Assembly (NCBI GenBank): GCA_023614405.1
Contig: CM042694.1
Coordinates: forward strand, 357,258,975 to 357,322,974
Reading direction: 5' to 3'
DNA length: 64,000 nt
From: Avena insularis
Taxonomy: Eukaryota > Streptophyta > Magnoliopsida > Poales > Poaceae
Positions within the stretch are counted from its first letter, which is position 1. Every line of letters starts with the position of its first letter. Shown piece by piece: positions 1 to 10,953 of the stretch. Under the pieces are notes generated by a model. It was given only the letters and a program-made list of their open reading frames with translations, ran no database searches and was not told the origin of the DNA. The position numbers and the translations under genes are program-made.

Positions 1-848
1 GGAGGGCCTGAAGCGAGATGGGCTGGGCGAGGTGGTTCGCTCGACGGCGGCACCGCGAAGTTGCTCGACTGAACGATCCGACGATACAATAAGCTAGGGA
101 AACCGAGAGGATGTCTAGGAGGTAGAATTGCTCACCAGCGACCAAACGGTGCTGACAAGTATGCTCGAGGTTGTCTGGATCACCGGCGAGACTCGGGGGT
201 GGTCGGCTCGGTCTTGACACGGACATGGTGGCGCATAGCTTGCTCCGGCAAGCTCCGGCGTTGGCTGTGGTGCTGGGAGACATGGAAGACGACGACGTCC
301 ACTACACCAACTCCAACAACTGGCTTACATGGCTCCAACCGCCTCCCCTTGATCTGGCCGGAGCTAGGGTTGGAAGGTCATGGAGGTGGCCAAGGGCTGG
401 TTTGCTTGGGCAGGAGGTTGGTTCCCTCCTAGATCTTGATCTAGGAGTGGTTGGGGGTTGCGGATGGGGTTTGCCAGCTCTACTGCTAGCTTTATGCAAA
501 AGTAGGGAAGAACACGAGCAAGGCGATGGCGCTATTTTCGTGAGGTGGTGTTCTCGTGAGCAAGGAGAGGAACAACATGTCTGGCCGGTAGGGTAGGGTG
601 GTGATGGGCCTAGGCTGTAGGGGAGGGGTGCGACACGGGTTTGGGTTGGCGAGGCTCAGCTGCCACTTGACGCGAACCAGGAAGGGAGCCCGGGTGGCCG
701 CCGGGTTGGGTTGAGTCGTCTAGGTCCTAGATAGAGGGGGTGCTGTTTAGGTGTAGCTAGGTTCAAGCAAAGAGAGAGAGATTGGTTAGGTTTAGGAGTT
801 TAGCTAGTTTAGCTTATGGTCAAGCTACGGAAGTTTGATCTAGCTAGG

Positions 849-892
<44 letters not shown>

Positions 893-1221
893 AGATGGGA
901 AGAACTAGGTGTAGATGAAGTTTAGGTTTTAGAATACAAGGTTTGGTTGTTTCACAAACCAAAACCTAGCTCCAAAGATTTGATATACCAACAGTAAGAG
1001 AAATAGAAAAGAAGGAGTCTTATATTGCATGTGCCATGCATGATAGAAGGGCTAGACTAGGTCATGTGGTTATAACTTGGCCTCCTTTTGATTGAATCCA
1101 AATTCAAACAAAACCACAACAATATCCACCAAGATTCACAAGAATTCAATGGAAGGAGAAAAGATGCAAGTGTTGCATGGGCCATGCATATGGTATATAT
1201 GCCATCACTAGTAGTGAAAAC
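1..1221. other. Left-edge stretch without a recognisable gene
   Basis: No reading frame here has family features. The first 700 bases are GC-rich and contain short overlapping frames on both strands that I could not assign. The part after 900 is AT-rich and runs up to the 5' edge of the solo LTR. It may be the body of the long LTR whose terminus lies at 3749, because the solo LTR interrupts one continuous AT-rich context. This is inference; no matching second copy is visible in the window. Confidence 0.4.
853..890. repeat. (AG)n microsatellite, about 19 units
   Basis: Uninterrupted AG dinucleotide run in the left-edge stretch. It has no coding context and is typical of plant microsatellites. 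Confidence 0.95.
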
Positions 1222-1633
1222 TGTAGGGGTTCTGCGCATGAAAACAATAAATTTTTACCCTATGCCCCTGAACCCATGATGCTGCCAGGACCTATCTATT
1301 AGTAATGCAGTAATGAGAGGGGATTTTCGCGAACTTACCCTTGAAGAACAAAAAGCATTGTCAACACTCAGGAGAGCGTGGTTGATGTAGACGAGCCGAA
1401 GCCAACCTCAAGGTCGTGATTAAGTCCTTGCGCTCCTGTGGCTCCAACGACTTGAGTGCCTCAAGTGTGACACCTCGCAGAGAGTTACACACGTCCGGTG
1501 CCTGACAATGACTCCCGCTTCCCCGATCGAGCAGCAGTTGTGGAAGTAGAGCTCCTGGATCCGAATCCCGCAGCGCGACAGCGCTCCACGGTGAAGATGT
1601 CTCTTGTTCGCGCAGTCCGAACTTGGGACCACA

Positions 1634-1710
<77 letters not shown>

Positions 1711-3041
1711 CAATTGGAGGTCTTCCCAAAAGTGAGAAGACCTTTATTCAATATTGTGTGTATTTATCTGGCCAAATACCCCCATTATATATAGGGGGGA
1801 GGGGGTACACCCTCCCTCAAAGTCCTGGGGTGGGACTAATCATGGGGAAGGGGTGGGGAGGCGCGCCAGCCAGCCCCCACCATGGGCCCCACGTGGGGCA
1901 GGCCCATTAGGGACGTCGGCCACCCCCTAGGCCCCTCCTAGCGGCGTGGTCCCCTCTTGGGCCCTTTCCCCTCCGGGAACTGGCCCATTTAATTGATTTT
2001 CTCTTTTATTAAATAATTATGAATAAATGATTAAATAAATATTTAACATTCATTCACATATTATTCAATCTCCGTGGCTATGGGATACCTTCCACCTCCA
2101 CTCCGGACATCCTCCGGACTTACCAAAACCCTTCCAGTTTTCTCTCTACTATTCTTCGGCGATTCTTCTGATCCTACAAACACTCTCTAAGCATCATCAA
2201 ACCCTTAAGTGTGATACCCTACGGTTTGGGAACACTCCAGACATGGTCGGGACACTGTCGGACCAATGATCGATAGAGGGACCTGGATGGCCATGTGACC
2301 CCTATGCGTTCCACGAAGATCTTTCGTCGTTTGAACCGGGACAGTCGTGTCTTATTCCCTTTGTCTCTCGATACTTGCATTGCCCGAGATCTGATCAATG
2401 ACATCACCATGTCGTGTTCAATCTCGTTACCGAATAATGCTACTTGACTCGTTCCGACAAGTGATATCCCTATGATCAAATCACACGTTGCGTAGCTATT
2501 GGATATAACTTCTCCGAGTGGGCCCTTGAGTATCTTTCCGTCACGTGGACGGACAAATCCCGCTCTTGACATATATTGCCTCTATGGTTTCCTCCGAGTA
2601 CCTGAACACACCTTTATTGCCACAGTATTACCAGATGACGTTTGATGCTATCTAAGCACTCTCGGGAGACAGTGATTGATATAGCCTCACGGTCTAAGGA
2701 ATAGTCTATGAGGATCCATTTCTAATCATCTTAACTTGAACTTCATGACATGATCGGGTCATGATGTTTAGGTTGGTTATTGGTTCATCATCTCATTCAC
2801 ATAATGAGTTGACTCCATTTCCAACTGTCATAAATGCCACATGATCAGGAAACTTGATCATCTGTTGACCAATGAACCAATGACTAGAGTTTCATTGGGA
2901 ACCCCTGGTTGTTTATATATCACACGTGTATTGATGTTTCCACTCAACACAGTTATAGCATGATGTAAAACTTAATCATAAACTTTATGAAATAAGATAA
3001 TAGTCCTTATTACTATTTGTCTCTAGGGCATATTTCCAACA
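1222..3041 (-). mobile_element. Solo LTR, BARE/Angela-like Copia type
   Basis: Read on the minus strand, the segment starts TGTTGGAAATATGCCCTAGA and ends CGCAGAACCCCTACA. It therefore has TG...CA termini, and the start matches the well-known BARE/Angela/WIS LTR start. Its length of 1,820 bp suits that family's LTR (about 1.7-1.8 kb). The 3' part retains BARE-like landmarks, including CTACATCAACC and a TATATATAA box (plus-strand 1785-1793). Flanking 5-mers AAAAC (1217-1221) and AACAC (3042-3046) differ at one base and are the probable target duplication. No internal Copia region is adjacent, so this is a solo LTR left by LTR-LTR recombination. The family assignment rests on remembered LTR ends. 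Confidence 0.8.
1640..1706. repeat. (GA)n microsatellite inside the solo LTR
   Basis: About 33 uninterrupted GA units within the LTR. The run creates spurious Ser-Leu-rich and Arg-Glu-rich open frames on the two strands, which are not genes. Confidence 0.97.
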
Positions 3042-3749
3042 AACACACTAGAATCCCACATGGTCATATTTATCCATGCTTGCATTCAAAAATATGTGGA
3101 TTATGGCACCACAAAACAACAAGATTGCACTCATATGAATATACATAGTATATACACACATGTGAAGCTGGATGGCCATTATAGTGTGTATTTCCCACTA
3201 GATCATCTTGTAGCCAATCCTAGCATCACACATGAGCATATAGTAGATAAAACCATATGGAAGCTTAATAAAGGGAATTCTACCCACATGGCATGCAAAG
3301 GTGGCCATGAGGCTCCACATCCTTAATATTGTGAAAGCAATAGAGATCATATATGGGAGCGGGTAGATTTATAAGTGGATCCATCTTAATATATATGAGC
3401 TAGACAAAAAACCAAAAGAATGCAATTGCTCATATATAATTTGGATGGTGGAATTATAAGGTGATGACAAAGAAAGGTGGTGGAGTCAAGAAATATATGC
3501 CCCAACTCAACTTGGGCATGAAACAATTTATCAAGAGCTAACTACAATTCATCAAGAAGCAAATGCAAGTGATACAATAATGCATAAGGGATAAGAACCA
3601 AAAAGAGGGGTTTTATATGATGCTCAAATGCAAGGTGGCATGGTGACATGAGCATGCTATAATGTTGATGCAATTAATGATATGTAGGAAGTAGCAATAT
3701 ATAGACTAGGCAAGTAGCATTACAATTGTTAGACAATTGGGATGCTACA
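3042..3749 (-). mobile_element. Terminal part of the 3' LTR of a decayed gypsy element
   Basis: On the minus strand an LTR-like terminus TGTAGCATCCCAATTGTC begins at 3749, directly after a purine-rich tract. The sequence from there to the solo LTR is AT-rich, non-coding and consistent with a U3 region. The far end of this LTR is not identified and may lie left of the window. The expected matching terminus of the opposite LTR (plus strand ending GGGATGCTACA) was not found to the right. Confidence 0.55.
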
Positions 3750-3762
3750 ACTCTCCCCCACT
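3750..3762 (-). other. Polypurine tract of the decayed gypsy element
   Basis: The plus-strand sequence ACTCTCCCCCACT reads AGTGGGGGAGAGT on the minus strand and directly precedes a TG-starting LTR terminus. This is the position and composition expected of the plus-strand priming site of an LTR retrotransposon. Confidence 0.75.
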
Positions 3763-5394
3763 AAACAAGAATCTTGTCCCGAGATTCCTAGGAAAAGAAA
3801 GAACACGATGAGAGGCGGGTGCTCGGAATGAAGGTGATCCTCACGTTCCTGAGATGGTTAACAACGGAATGGTGCGACCACTACACCTTACAAAAATTCT
3901 TAGACTTGTTGCAAGTCTGTGTTTTGCTTCTTGAAACAAAGGACTTGAAGAACCTGGAGAATTGTTGTGAGATGAAAAAGATAGGATGGACATAGCTATG
4001 GTGCTCTCGAGAAACACGATAAAAGAATAGAACCACTTCTTGAAAGAATTATGAAAGACGGTGTATCGAGGAGAATGGAAAGACACATCGTTAGGATTCA
4101 AGATCAAGCGCTACAAGTGAGGATGATTCCTTCTTTTGCCAGAAGAAAAGAGCGACTTTGGAGAAATTGTCAACCACTATGAAAATAACATTTTTTCTTC
4201 CTTTAGATATAAGAAATGAAGTTTGGAAAAGCGATATTGTCTTCAAACAATAGAGTTCCTTGATATCGATAGAATAAGATTAGAATTTAGGAATTCTCCG
4301 ATTATCTTCTTCTTGTGCTGGTAAGAACCCAAGGGTCACGCAATTGAGGTGCGCAGATATATCTTCAAGAGAAGGAGGTGATGCTAGTTTATGGTGGAAA
4401 CCTGAGAAGAAATTGAATGTTGAATATCTAGAGTTGTTGTAGAGATGCCCATTGATTTCCTCAACCATAGGGTTAATGAAATAGATTTTTGAATTATGGC
4501 AACAACCATAATTGGATTTTACCAAGAGAGAAGAATTGACAAAATGGAAGTTAGAGATATCTTCCATCCATCTTGTTTGACGGTGTCAAGCACCGGTAGA
4601 ATGGATAGGACAGAGGAGATTTTGCATTTTCTTGCACCAGATCATTGAAGATTTTTCTCCATGTTGAAATAGACGAGACCATCAACAAGAGATTATTGAT
4701 TACGTTCTTGAGAGACACTCCGAAAAAACAAGAACGGAAGTAAAAGTATCAAGGGATAAAGGCCACTTCTGACTTCCGTGGAATGAGTGAAATCACATTA
4801 ATCCACCAATTAAATGTACAAGAGCGAATGATAAGAGTAGTGGTATGGTAGCTACTCCATCCCGCACCCAAAGAATTACTCCGTACATGAATAGGAAAAT
4901 TGTGCAACCCAACTCTTAGAAATTTAGAGTGAAGATCTTAACAAGGAGAATTCATGAAGCTTCATAAGAAAACAAAGGATGTGATGCAACACTTCGTCAG
5001 CTCCAAAGTAGATAAAGATTATAATGTTGTTGTCGTGTCATAAGTCCCAAGCCATCGGAAAGATATGAAGGAAACCACATAAATAGAGGAAGGATTCAAC
5101 AGACAGATTAAGGATAGCACCCAAAACTTGAATAGAAGGATTACAAAAGATCTGAAAAGTCTTCATGGCATACGTTGGATTGAGCATAGAATATAAAGCG
5201 AGAGGGTTTTAAAAGGTTTCTTGATGAGCGGAAGACAAAAAGAATTTCTCGCCATTCTTAAGAAGATCCGAGAGAGATATAGCAGTCTTGAGGAAGTCTT
5301 CAACAAAATAGCGAGAATTACTTATCAAACCGAGGATAAAGCTCCGGAGTTGATTGAAGTTTGGAGGATGGAATTAACAATTGACTTGATGATT

Positions 5395-5635
5395 CCAGCA
5401 TTGTAGCGATGTCTTTAGCAGAAGGACATGGTGGAGATAGGTGACTTCAAAAAGCCAGAATTCACACTTTGAGAAGTTTGCACACAAGCGATGTTCTCGA
5501 AGCTTGAGATGATGACAAGAAGATGTTCTTCATGTTCTTCCATTGATATAGAATATGCACGCATATCGTCAAGATATACCACCATGAATTATTGAGATAT
5601 TCCAAGAATACCACATTCAAGCGGAAAAAGGAACA
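5395..5635 (-). pseudogene. Reverse transcriptase remnant (Ty3/gypsy)
   Basis: Reverse transcriptase copies element RNA into DNA. No open frame marks this copy, but the minus strand reads an EYL-like lead-in, then a V-V-Y-L-D-D active-site motif near 5565-5590. A conserved H-E-E-H-L segment follows near 5530. After a frame change near 5475 there is an S-K-C-E-F-W block and a histidine at the usual GH position. These blocks occur in the canonical order of the gypsy RT palm. The frame change and a stop (near 5405) show that it is dead. No alignment was run. Confidence 0.8.
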
Positions 5636-6830
5636 AAGGAATGCTCGAAATACTTTCTAAGCTCGACGCTCTTCAAAAAATCAACATTAAGAGCAAGAAT
5701 TTGTGTTCAAAGAGATACATTAAAAGAATAGATTATCTTGCCCTTCGGAAGAGAAAAAAGATGCTGGGTTGTTCACATAGTTGAACTGGTCACCGTTTGA
5801 AAAGACAAAAGATTTTGGGTAAGACCCGATGATAACTCATACATTAAGTGAAGCTATCATAGATGAACGATGAGATTCTCCTATATGAAAGGGAACCTTT
5901 GCGGATATGTAGTTCAAAAAGATGTGAAGCATGATAACGGATGATAATCCACCATAGTGCCTTAAGGAACCTCCGGATTGCCAAAGATACTTGAGTACGA
6001 TATATATGATCACGGTATAACTCAAATTACCAGAGAAAACCGCCATAATTTGCAGGATTAGATTGATAATATTGACCATATTCCACTCATGATAAGCATC
6101 ATATAGTAATACAGAGAACCCAATTATAATCACAAGCATCGAATCGACACACGTTATGTATTTAGCCCAAAAGAATTTGAAGATGAAGTAAAAACTCTAG
6201 ATTGAAGCGCCGGTAGCAAAAGATCGAGTTAGCATGTACATGCCGATAAAATAAGGTGGATAGTGTATCACACACGACTAAAAAGGAGTGTGGAAACATA
6301 GATGTATGAAAGAAAAATTTCCTGCATTTTTCGGCATTAAAATACCAATAGATGCAAAAAAATAACTTAACGATAGAGATTAGCAAGTCCACATTCTATG
6401 AAAGCATGTAGGAAGGACGAACACCCTTAACAAGATTATGTCGATAACAAAGAGTAAGACAGATCGCATCAGTTTACAAAGAGTCGAATAGATTGCATGG
6501 GTTACAAATAAGCCTGTTGGTATGGAATGTACCAATAGTTGATAACCAAAGACAAATTGCGACAACAAGGTTGAATTCAACAGATAGACAAATAATTACA
6601 CACACATCCTATGGTACTACGAAAACCCTGAACACGTGAATCCTAGTTTGAATTTTTAGAAGAGGATAGACAAATGTTACACTTCCTTACTAGAACAGGG
6701 TGGGTGGGTAAGAAGAAAAATAGAAGAAATCATACTCTCACATTTAGTTTTTTCCTAGTATACATAACTACCAAAAATATTTTCTAGACTGACAACGACC
6801 ATCTTGGTTGAGATCCTGAAGGGCGGAATG

Positions 6831-6842
6831 GCTCTGATACCA
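6831..6842 (-). other. Primer binding site, initiator Met tRNA type
   Basis: On the minus strand TGGTATCAGAGC lies two bases after an LTR end reading GGTATTACA. It matches the 3' end complement of initiator methionine tRNA, the usual primer for many plant LTR retrotransposons. It fixes the orientation of the decayed element as minus. Confidence 0.85.
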
Positions 6843-6844
6843 AT

Positions 6845-7856
6845 TGTAATACCTCAGACCCTACACTCTAAGCTCAAGCCTGGATGAACCAAAAGTGGAC
6901 AGGACGTACTACCGTGGGGCTGCGCAGGCAAAAACAGTAGGCCCACCTCGTGGAGCAGGGCACGGTACCAGACAACCATCCCACCCACTATCCAGAACAT
7001 CAGGACAAGAGCGAGCAGCGTAGTCGACAGGTAAAGTGATCAAAAACATACACAAATGAGTATTTATGTTAGCGACGTACAATAGACATCAGAGCCACAC
7101 CATATAGAAACAATAGAAACATAAGTATTCAACGCCATATGGCAAGATCCAAATATCCTAGATAGTTCTAATAGTCTATGATACATCCTCATACATCACA
7201 CATTGGAGTATCAAGTGGAAGCGGAAAACAAGGTTCGAGTACGGACAAGAAGAAAATTGGCATAAGATGCCCTGAAAATAAGCACACCCTGCCCATAGAT
7301 CTCATGGATCTCCATCCCCAGAATCTCTATACCCAACAGTCGTTGCCACCATCATCAGTCTCTTCGACCCAGTAACCTTCCTGCGAGTATACCTGTCCAT
7401 CTAAACCAAATCTTTATCGTGTGAGACCCTAGGGGTACTCAGTAAGTCTTAATGCATCTAAAGGGAACAACCTGGGGGCGACGCAATTGCAGCGAAAGAT
7501 AATAGCTTAACAATTATATAGAGACATGCTACACATCCGCCCAACCAGAGATGGACGGACGCTTGTTAATTAGTAACAACAATTAGATAAGAAACATAGA
7601 TAAACATCACTCACCCTCCTTCTCTCTTACTGACGAGGAGGCGGAAGAACATCCCATCCTTTGGCAAATTTATTAGCCATTCCATGAGTATTGCACTATT
7701 TACTAATCATGTCTTAGTCAAATTAAAAGGCGGTACTTTAGTTATGCTTGTCTATGATCGAGAAACTATGCTCCAAGTTTTCCATAACCGCGGACACGGA
7801 TTTCAGAAAGATTTACCCTATAGGGGTGCACAAATAGCAACACATGCACGATCAAC
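6845..7856 (-). mobile_element. Probable 5' LTR remnant of the decayed gypsy element
   Basis: The plus strand begins TGTAATACCTCAGACC exactly where the 5' LTR should end next to the primer binding site. The downstream kilobase has no gene. I could not find the outer terminus, so the LTR appears truncated or invaded. The small open frame at 7178-7375 has no family features. Confidence 0.5.
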
Positions 7857-7993
7857 CACTACAATAAATGTGATTATCTATGACGCACATTAGTGACGAT
7901 TTAGTAAAAAACCTCACAATTTGGATGAATCTCTGACTTTTTTGCCGAATCGTCACAGAATGAGCGTCATATATAATCACATTTGTTGTACTC
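7857..7993. mobile_element. Small foldback element with CACTA-like ends
   Basis: It starts CACTACAATAAATGTGATTA, and the other end, reverse-complemented, reads TACAACAAATGTGATTAT. This gives an imperfect terminal inverted repeat of about 27 bp on a 137-bp unit. The size and lack of coding identify a MITE. The CACTA prefix suggests a CACTA-derived MITE, although the right outer terminus is mutated. Confidence 0.7.
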
Positions 7994-8215
7994 GGGAAGA
8001 AGAAAATTAAAAGCAACGAGTCCTCGCGACAAAGCATTCACCGGATTTATAAATCATTTCAGGGGGCCACCCCAATAAGCTACCCGCAACAAAGTTGGCC
8101 GGCTTTGAGACGGACCCAGGGTTTGTGACGACGGCGGTAAACGACTAGGAACCCGAAAGTATGACTAGGCTTGTCGATACAACATAAACGTGGCACGAGG
8201 TTCCTAAACAGTAGA

Positions 8216-10270
8216 CACTACAAGAAAAGTTTCCTTCCGTAACAACTTAGCCCGATGGTCGTCGTAGAAGGCATGTCTTCCGCGGCAAATTTCTCGGCTT
8301 GGCCGTGGTCGATGGAAAAAACTTTTTTTCCCCGATTTTGTGGTCCTCTACTATTATGGAACCGCTAAAAACATGGAGGAAGCTTGGCCAATGCATGGAA
8401 GAAGCAAGATTTCCGTTTCCTCGCGTGATGTTGACTCGCCAAAGTCTTTTGAGGCGAGTGGGTCCTGGACGTCAGTGTCTCTAGTGGACCATACTTTTCG
8501 GTCGCGCCTCCCTGATTTGAACTCGATAATGTTGCTCGATGTGTCTGCCATTTAGTCAGGCTGCTAGGTCCCACATGTCACCCTCTCATTAGAAGAATCG
8601 TGTGTATGATGGATTTTTTTCCCTTCGCTCGCACTACCCTGTTCCAAAGTTGATAGGGCTGCTCGATACATCTACCGTTTAATCAACCCCTTAGGACCCA
8701 CATATCATCCTCTCATTAGAAGAAATATGTGTATAATGGAATTTTTTCCCTTGGCTATTGCCTCCGTAATTTCTACTCGATAACGTTGCTCGGTCTATCT
8801 ACCGTCTAGTCATGATGTTGGGTCCTCCATGTCAGCCTCTCATTAGAAGAATCATGTGTATGATGGAATTTTTTTCCTTCACTTGCTCTACCCTTTTCCG
8901 AAGTTGATAGCGTTACTCGATGCATCTACCGTTTAATCAGGTTGTTGGGATCCACATGTCATCCTCCCATTAGAAGAAACGTATGTATGATGGAATTTTT
9001 TCCTTCGCTCGTGCTTCATACCCTGTTCCGAACTTCAAAGCGTTGTTCGATGTATCTACCGTTTAATCACGTTGCTGGCCCCACATGTCATCCTCTCATT
9101 AGAAGAAACGTGTGTATGATGGATTTTTTACCCTCTGTCGCGCCTTCGTGTTCCGAACTTGATAGCATTGCTCGCTGCATCATCCGTTTATTCAGGTTGG
9201 TGGGTCCTTATGTCAGTCTCACATTAGAAGAATCGTGGGTATGATGGAATTTTTTCTTCTCTAGCGCTACCCTGTTCCGAACTAGATAGCGTTGCTCGAT
9301 GAATCTGCCGTTTGCTCATGCTGCTGGGTCCCCCATTTCAGCCTCTCATTACAAGAAATGTGTGCATGCTAAACTTTTTTCTCGCTCGCACCTCCCTATT
9401 TCGAACTAACAACGTTGCTCGATACAACATCTGTATAAGGTCGTACTGCTGGTCCCACATATCAACCTCTCTGTAAATGAAACATGCATATGATGGACTT
9501 TTTTTTGCCATGCCGCTGTTTTGACATTGGCAACTTGCTGGGTCCCAAATGTCAACCACCTATGTGCAGGAAACGTGTCTATGCTGGGTCCCAGCTGACA
9601 GCCTCTATTTGAAAGCCTCTATTTGAAAGAAATATGTGTATGTTGGACTATTTTTTTGGGTCCCAGATGTCAGCCTCAGAGTAAAAAAATCTCATAAAGG
9701 CTGAATTAAAAAGATTTTGGGCTAACTCGAGGCGGATGCCCTATTCGTCATGGCTTATATTCCATGGGCTCACTCCTAAATTGAATAGGCTATGGTCGGT
9801 GGCCACAAGACCACAGAAAGGCTGAATTAGAAGGTATTGGGCTATTCTTAGGGCTGATAGGCTAATTTCATGGGCTATGTTTGGGCCTGCTAGGTCCGAC
9901 ATGTCAGCTTCTCTGTAAGTGCAACGTGTGTATGATGGACTTTTTTTGGTCGCGTCCGCTGGTTTCACCGTAGCAGTCGTGTATGGTCTTACTGCTGGGG
10001 CCCTTATGTCAGCCTCTATGGCATGTTTTGACTTGTGGGTCCCCGATGTAGCCTTGTATGTTCTGTTTGGTGGGTCCCTGATGCCAGCCTCTCTGTCCAA
10101 GTATTTAAACTTCTTTTTTGAACAAACCATCAAAAAAACTCGAGGGACGCTACATGTTGGTGGGTCCGTGATGTCAGCCTCTCCGTGCGATATTGCTAGA
10201 AGAAGAAAATGTAAGCCCAAGATACAAACACATAGAGAGGCGATTCGAATAAAAGACCTTCAAAGCAAAT
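8216..10270 (+). mobile_element. CACTA transposon terminus with subterminal repeats (partial)
   Basis: The element begins CACTACAAGAAAAGTT, the characteristic CACTA terminal motif; a second copy of that motif is at 43,672. Downstream is an array of diverged repeats, as expected for the subterminal transposase-binding regions of these elements. I found no transposase (TNPD/TNPA) coding and no matching terminus ending CTTGTAGTG. This is a deleted or truncated copy, and its right limit is uncertain. Confidence 0.7.
8480..9620 (+). repeat. Diverged tandem repeat, period about 120-130 bp
   Basis: The marker ATTAGAAGAA recurs near 8587, 8716, 8847, 8970, 9099 and 9227, with a decayed copy near 9347. 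Each unit also carries GTGTATGATGGA, a TTGCTCGAT core and a TGGGTCCCACATGTCA-like block. The last block continues in looser form to about 10,190. I read these as CACTA subterminal repeats. Confidence 0.85.
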
Positions 10271-10777
10271 AAACATAAACTGAGTGCGTTTCCACTACAA
10301 CAAAGATATTTATAGAAGAAATATCATTAAACTTTTATCAGTACTACAACTTATGTATTAGTCTTCTTAAAGTATTTTGTGTGTCTAGGTTTATCTCTTT
10401 CAAAATATAAAAGGGTAGCGCTCCTAGCATCTCAATTTATAAAATGCCACATAATGGGGTATTTTCTTAAAAACATGGGTAGGCAGAGTTTTTTTATTAT
10501 GAGAGGTGGGGGCAATGCCCAAAAGGCCAAATTAAAAAGAGTTTGGCTATTGCTCTACGTGGGTTATATTCCATACGCTATGTTCCATGGGCTTCATTCT
10601 CAAATTTTACTGGGTTGTGCTCAGCAGTCCGCTGACCCCTAAAAGGTCGAATTAATATGTTCTCGGCTATGCTCCATGGGCTCCTTTATAAAATTCCGTT
10701 GGGCTGTGGTCAGCAGTCCCTAACCCCGAAAAGACTGAATTAAAATGTTATGGGCTAAAGAGGGGCCGAATGAGCTA
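10271..10777. other. Stretch without a gene
   Basis: AT-rich sequence with a few more diverged blocks containing GGGCTATG and GGTCAGCAGTCC, resembling the tail of the preceding repeat region. The open frame at 10,379-10,642 has no recognisable features. Confidence 0.4.
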
Positions 10778-10951
10778 CTCCCTCCGATCCAAATTAATGT
10801 TCTCGAATTTGGCTAGATTCGGACATATCTAGCACTAAAACATGACTAGATATGTCCGAATCTAGACAAATGTGAGAACATTAATTTGGATCAGTGCTAG
10901 ATACGTCTGAATCTAGCCAAATGCGAGAACATTAATTTGGATCGGAGGGAG
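10778..10951. mobile_element. Stowaway (Tc1/Mariner) MITE
   Basis: A 174-bp unit with ends CTCCCTCCGATCCAAATTAA and the inverted counterpart, flanked by TA on both sides (10,776-10,777 and 10,952-10,953). These are the hallmarks of Stowaway elements. The interior contains an extra copy of the GCTAGATACGTCTGAATCTAG segment, so it is longer than a simple hairpin. Confidence 0.93.
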
Positions 10952-10953
10952 TA

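Larger units (their letters stand above)
3750..6844 (-). mobile_element. Internal region of a decayed, deleted gypsy retrotransposon
   Basis: The segment lies between a polypurine tract at the left and a primer binding site at the right, both in minus orientation. It is only 3.1 kb, far shorter than a full gag-pol region, and no long open frame survives. Translating the minus strand by eye recovers reverse transcriptase at 5.4-5.63 kb, broken by a frameshift and stops. I recovered no gag, protease or integrase block, so most coding sequence has been deleted or has diverged beyond recognition. The short open frames here (for example 5837-6139) look like chance frames of decayed DNA. Confidence 0.7.

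Noticed and set aside
1361..1910. Open frames rich in Ser-Leu or Arg-Glu over the GA run
   Set aside because: They are translations of a dinucleotide repeat inside an LTR.
1363..3046. AACAC at 1,363-1,367 as the target duplication matching 3,042-3,046
   Set aside because: It would give an LTR without a TG/CA end. BARE-like sequence continues past this point to a proper TG terminus at 1,222.
6831..6842. Possible tRNA gene because of the Met-tRNA complement
   Set aside because: Only the primer-site dozen bases match; there is no cloverleaf sequence around it.
10293..10360. CACTACAACAAAG as another CACTA terminus
   Set aside because: The prefix alone matches; there are no subterminal repeats and no partner end.
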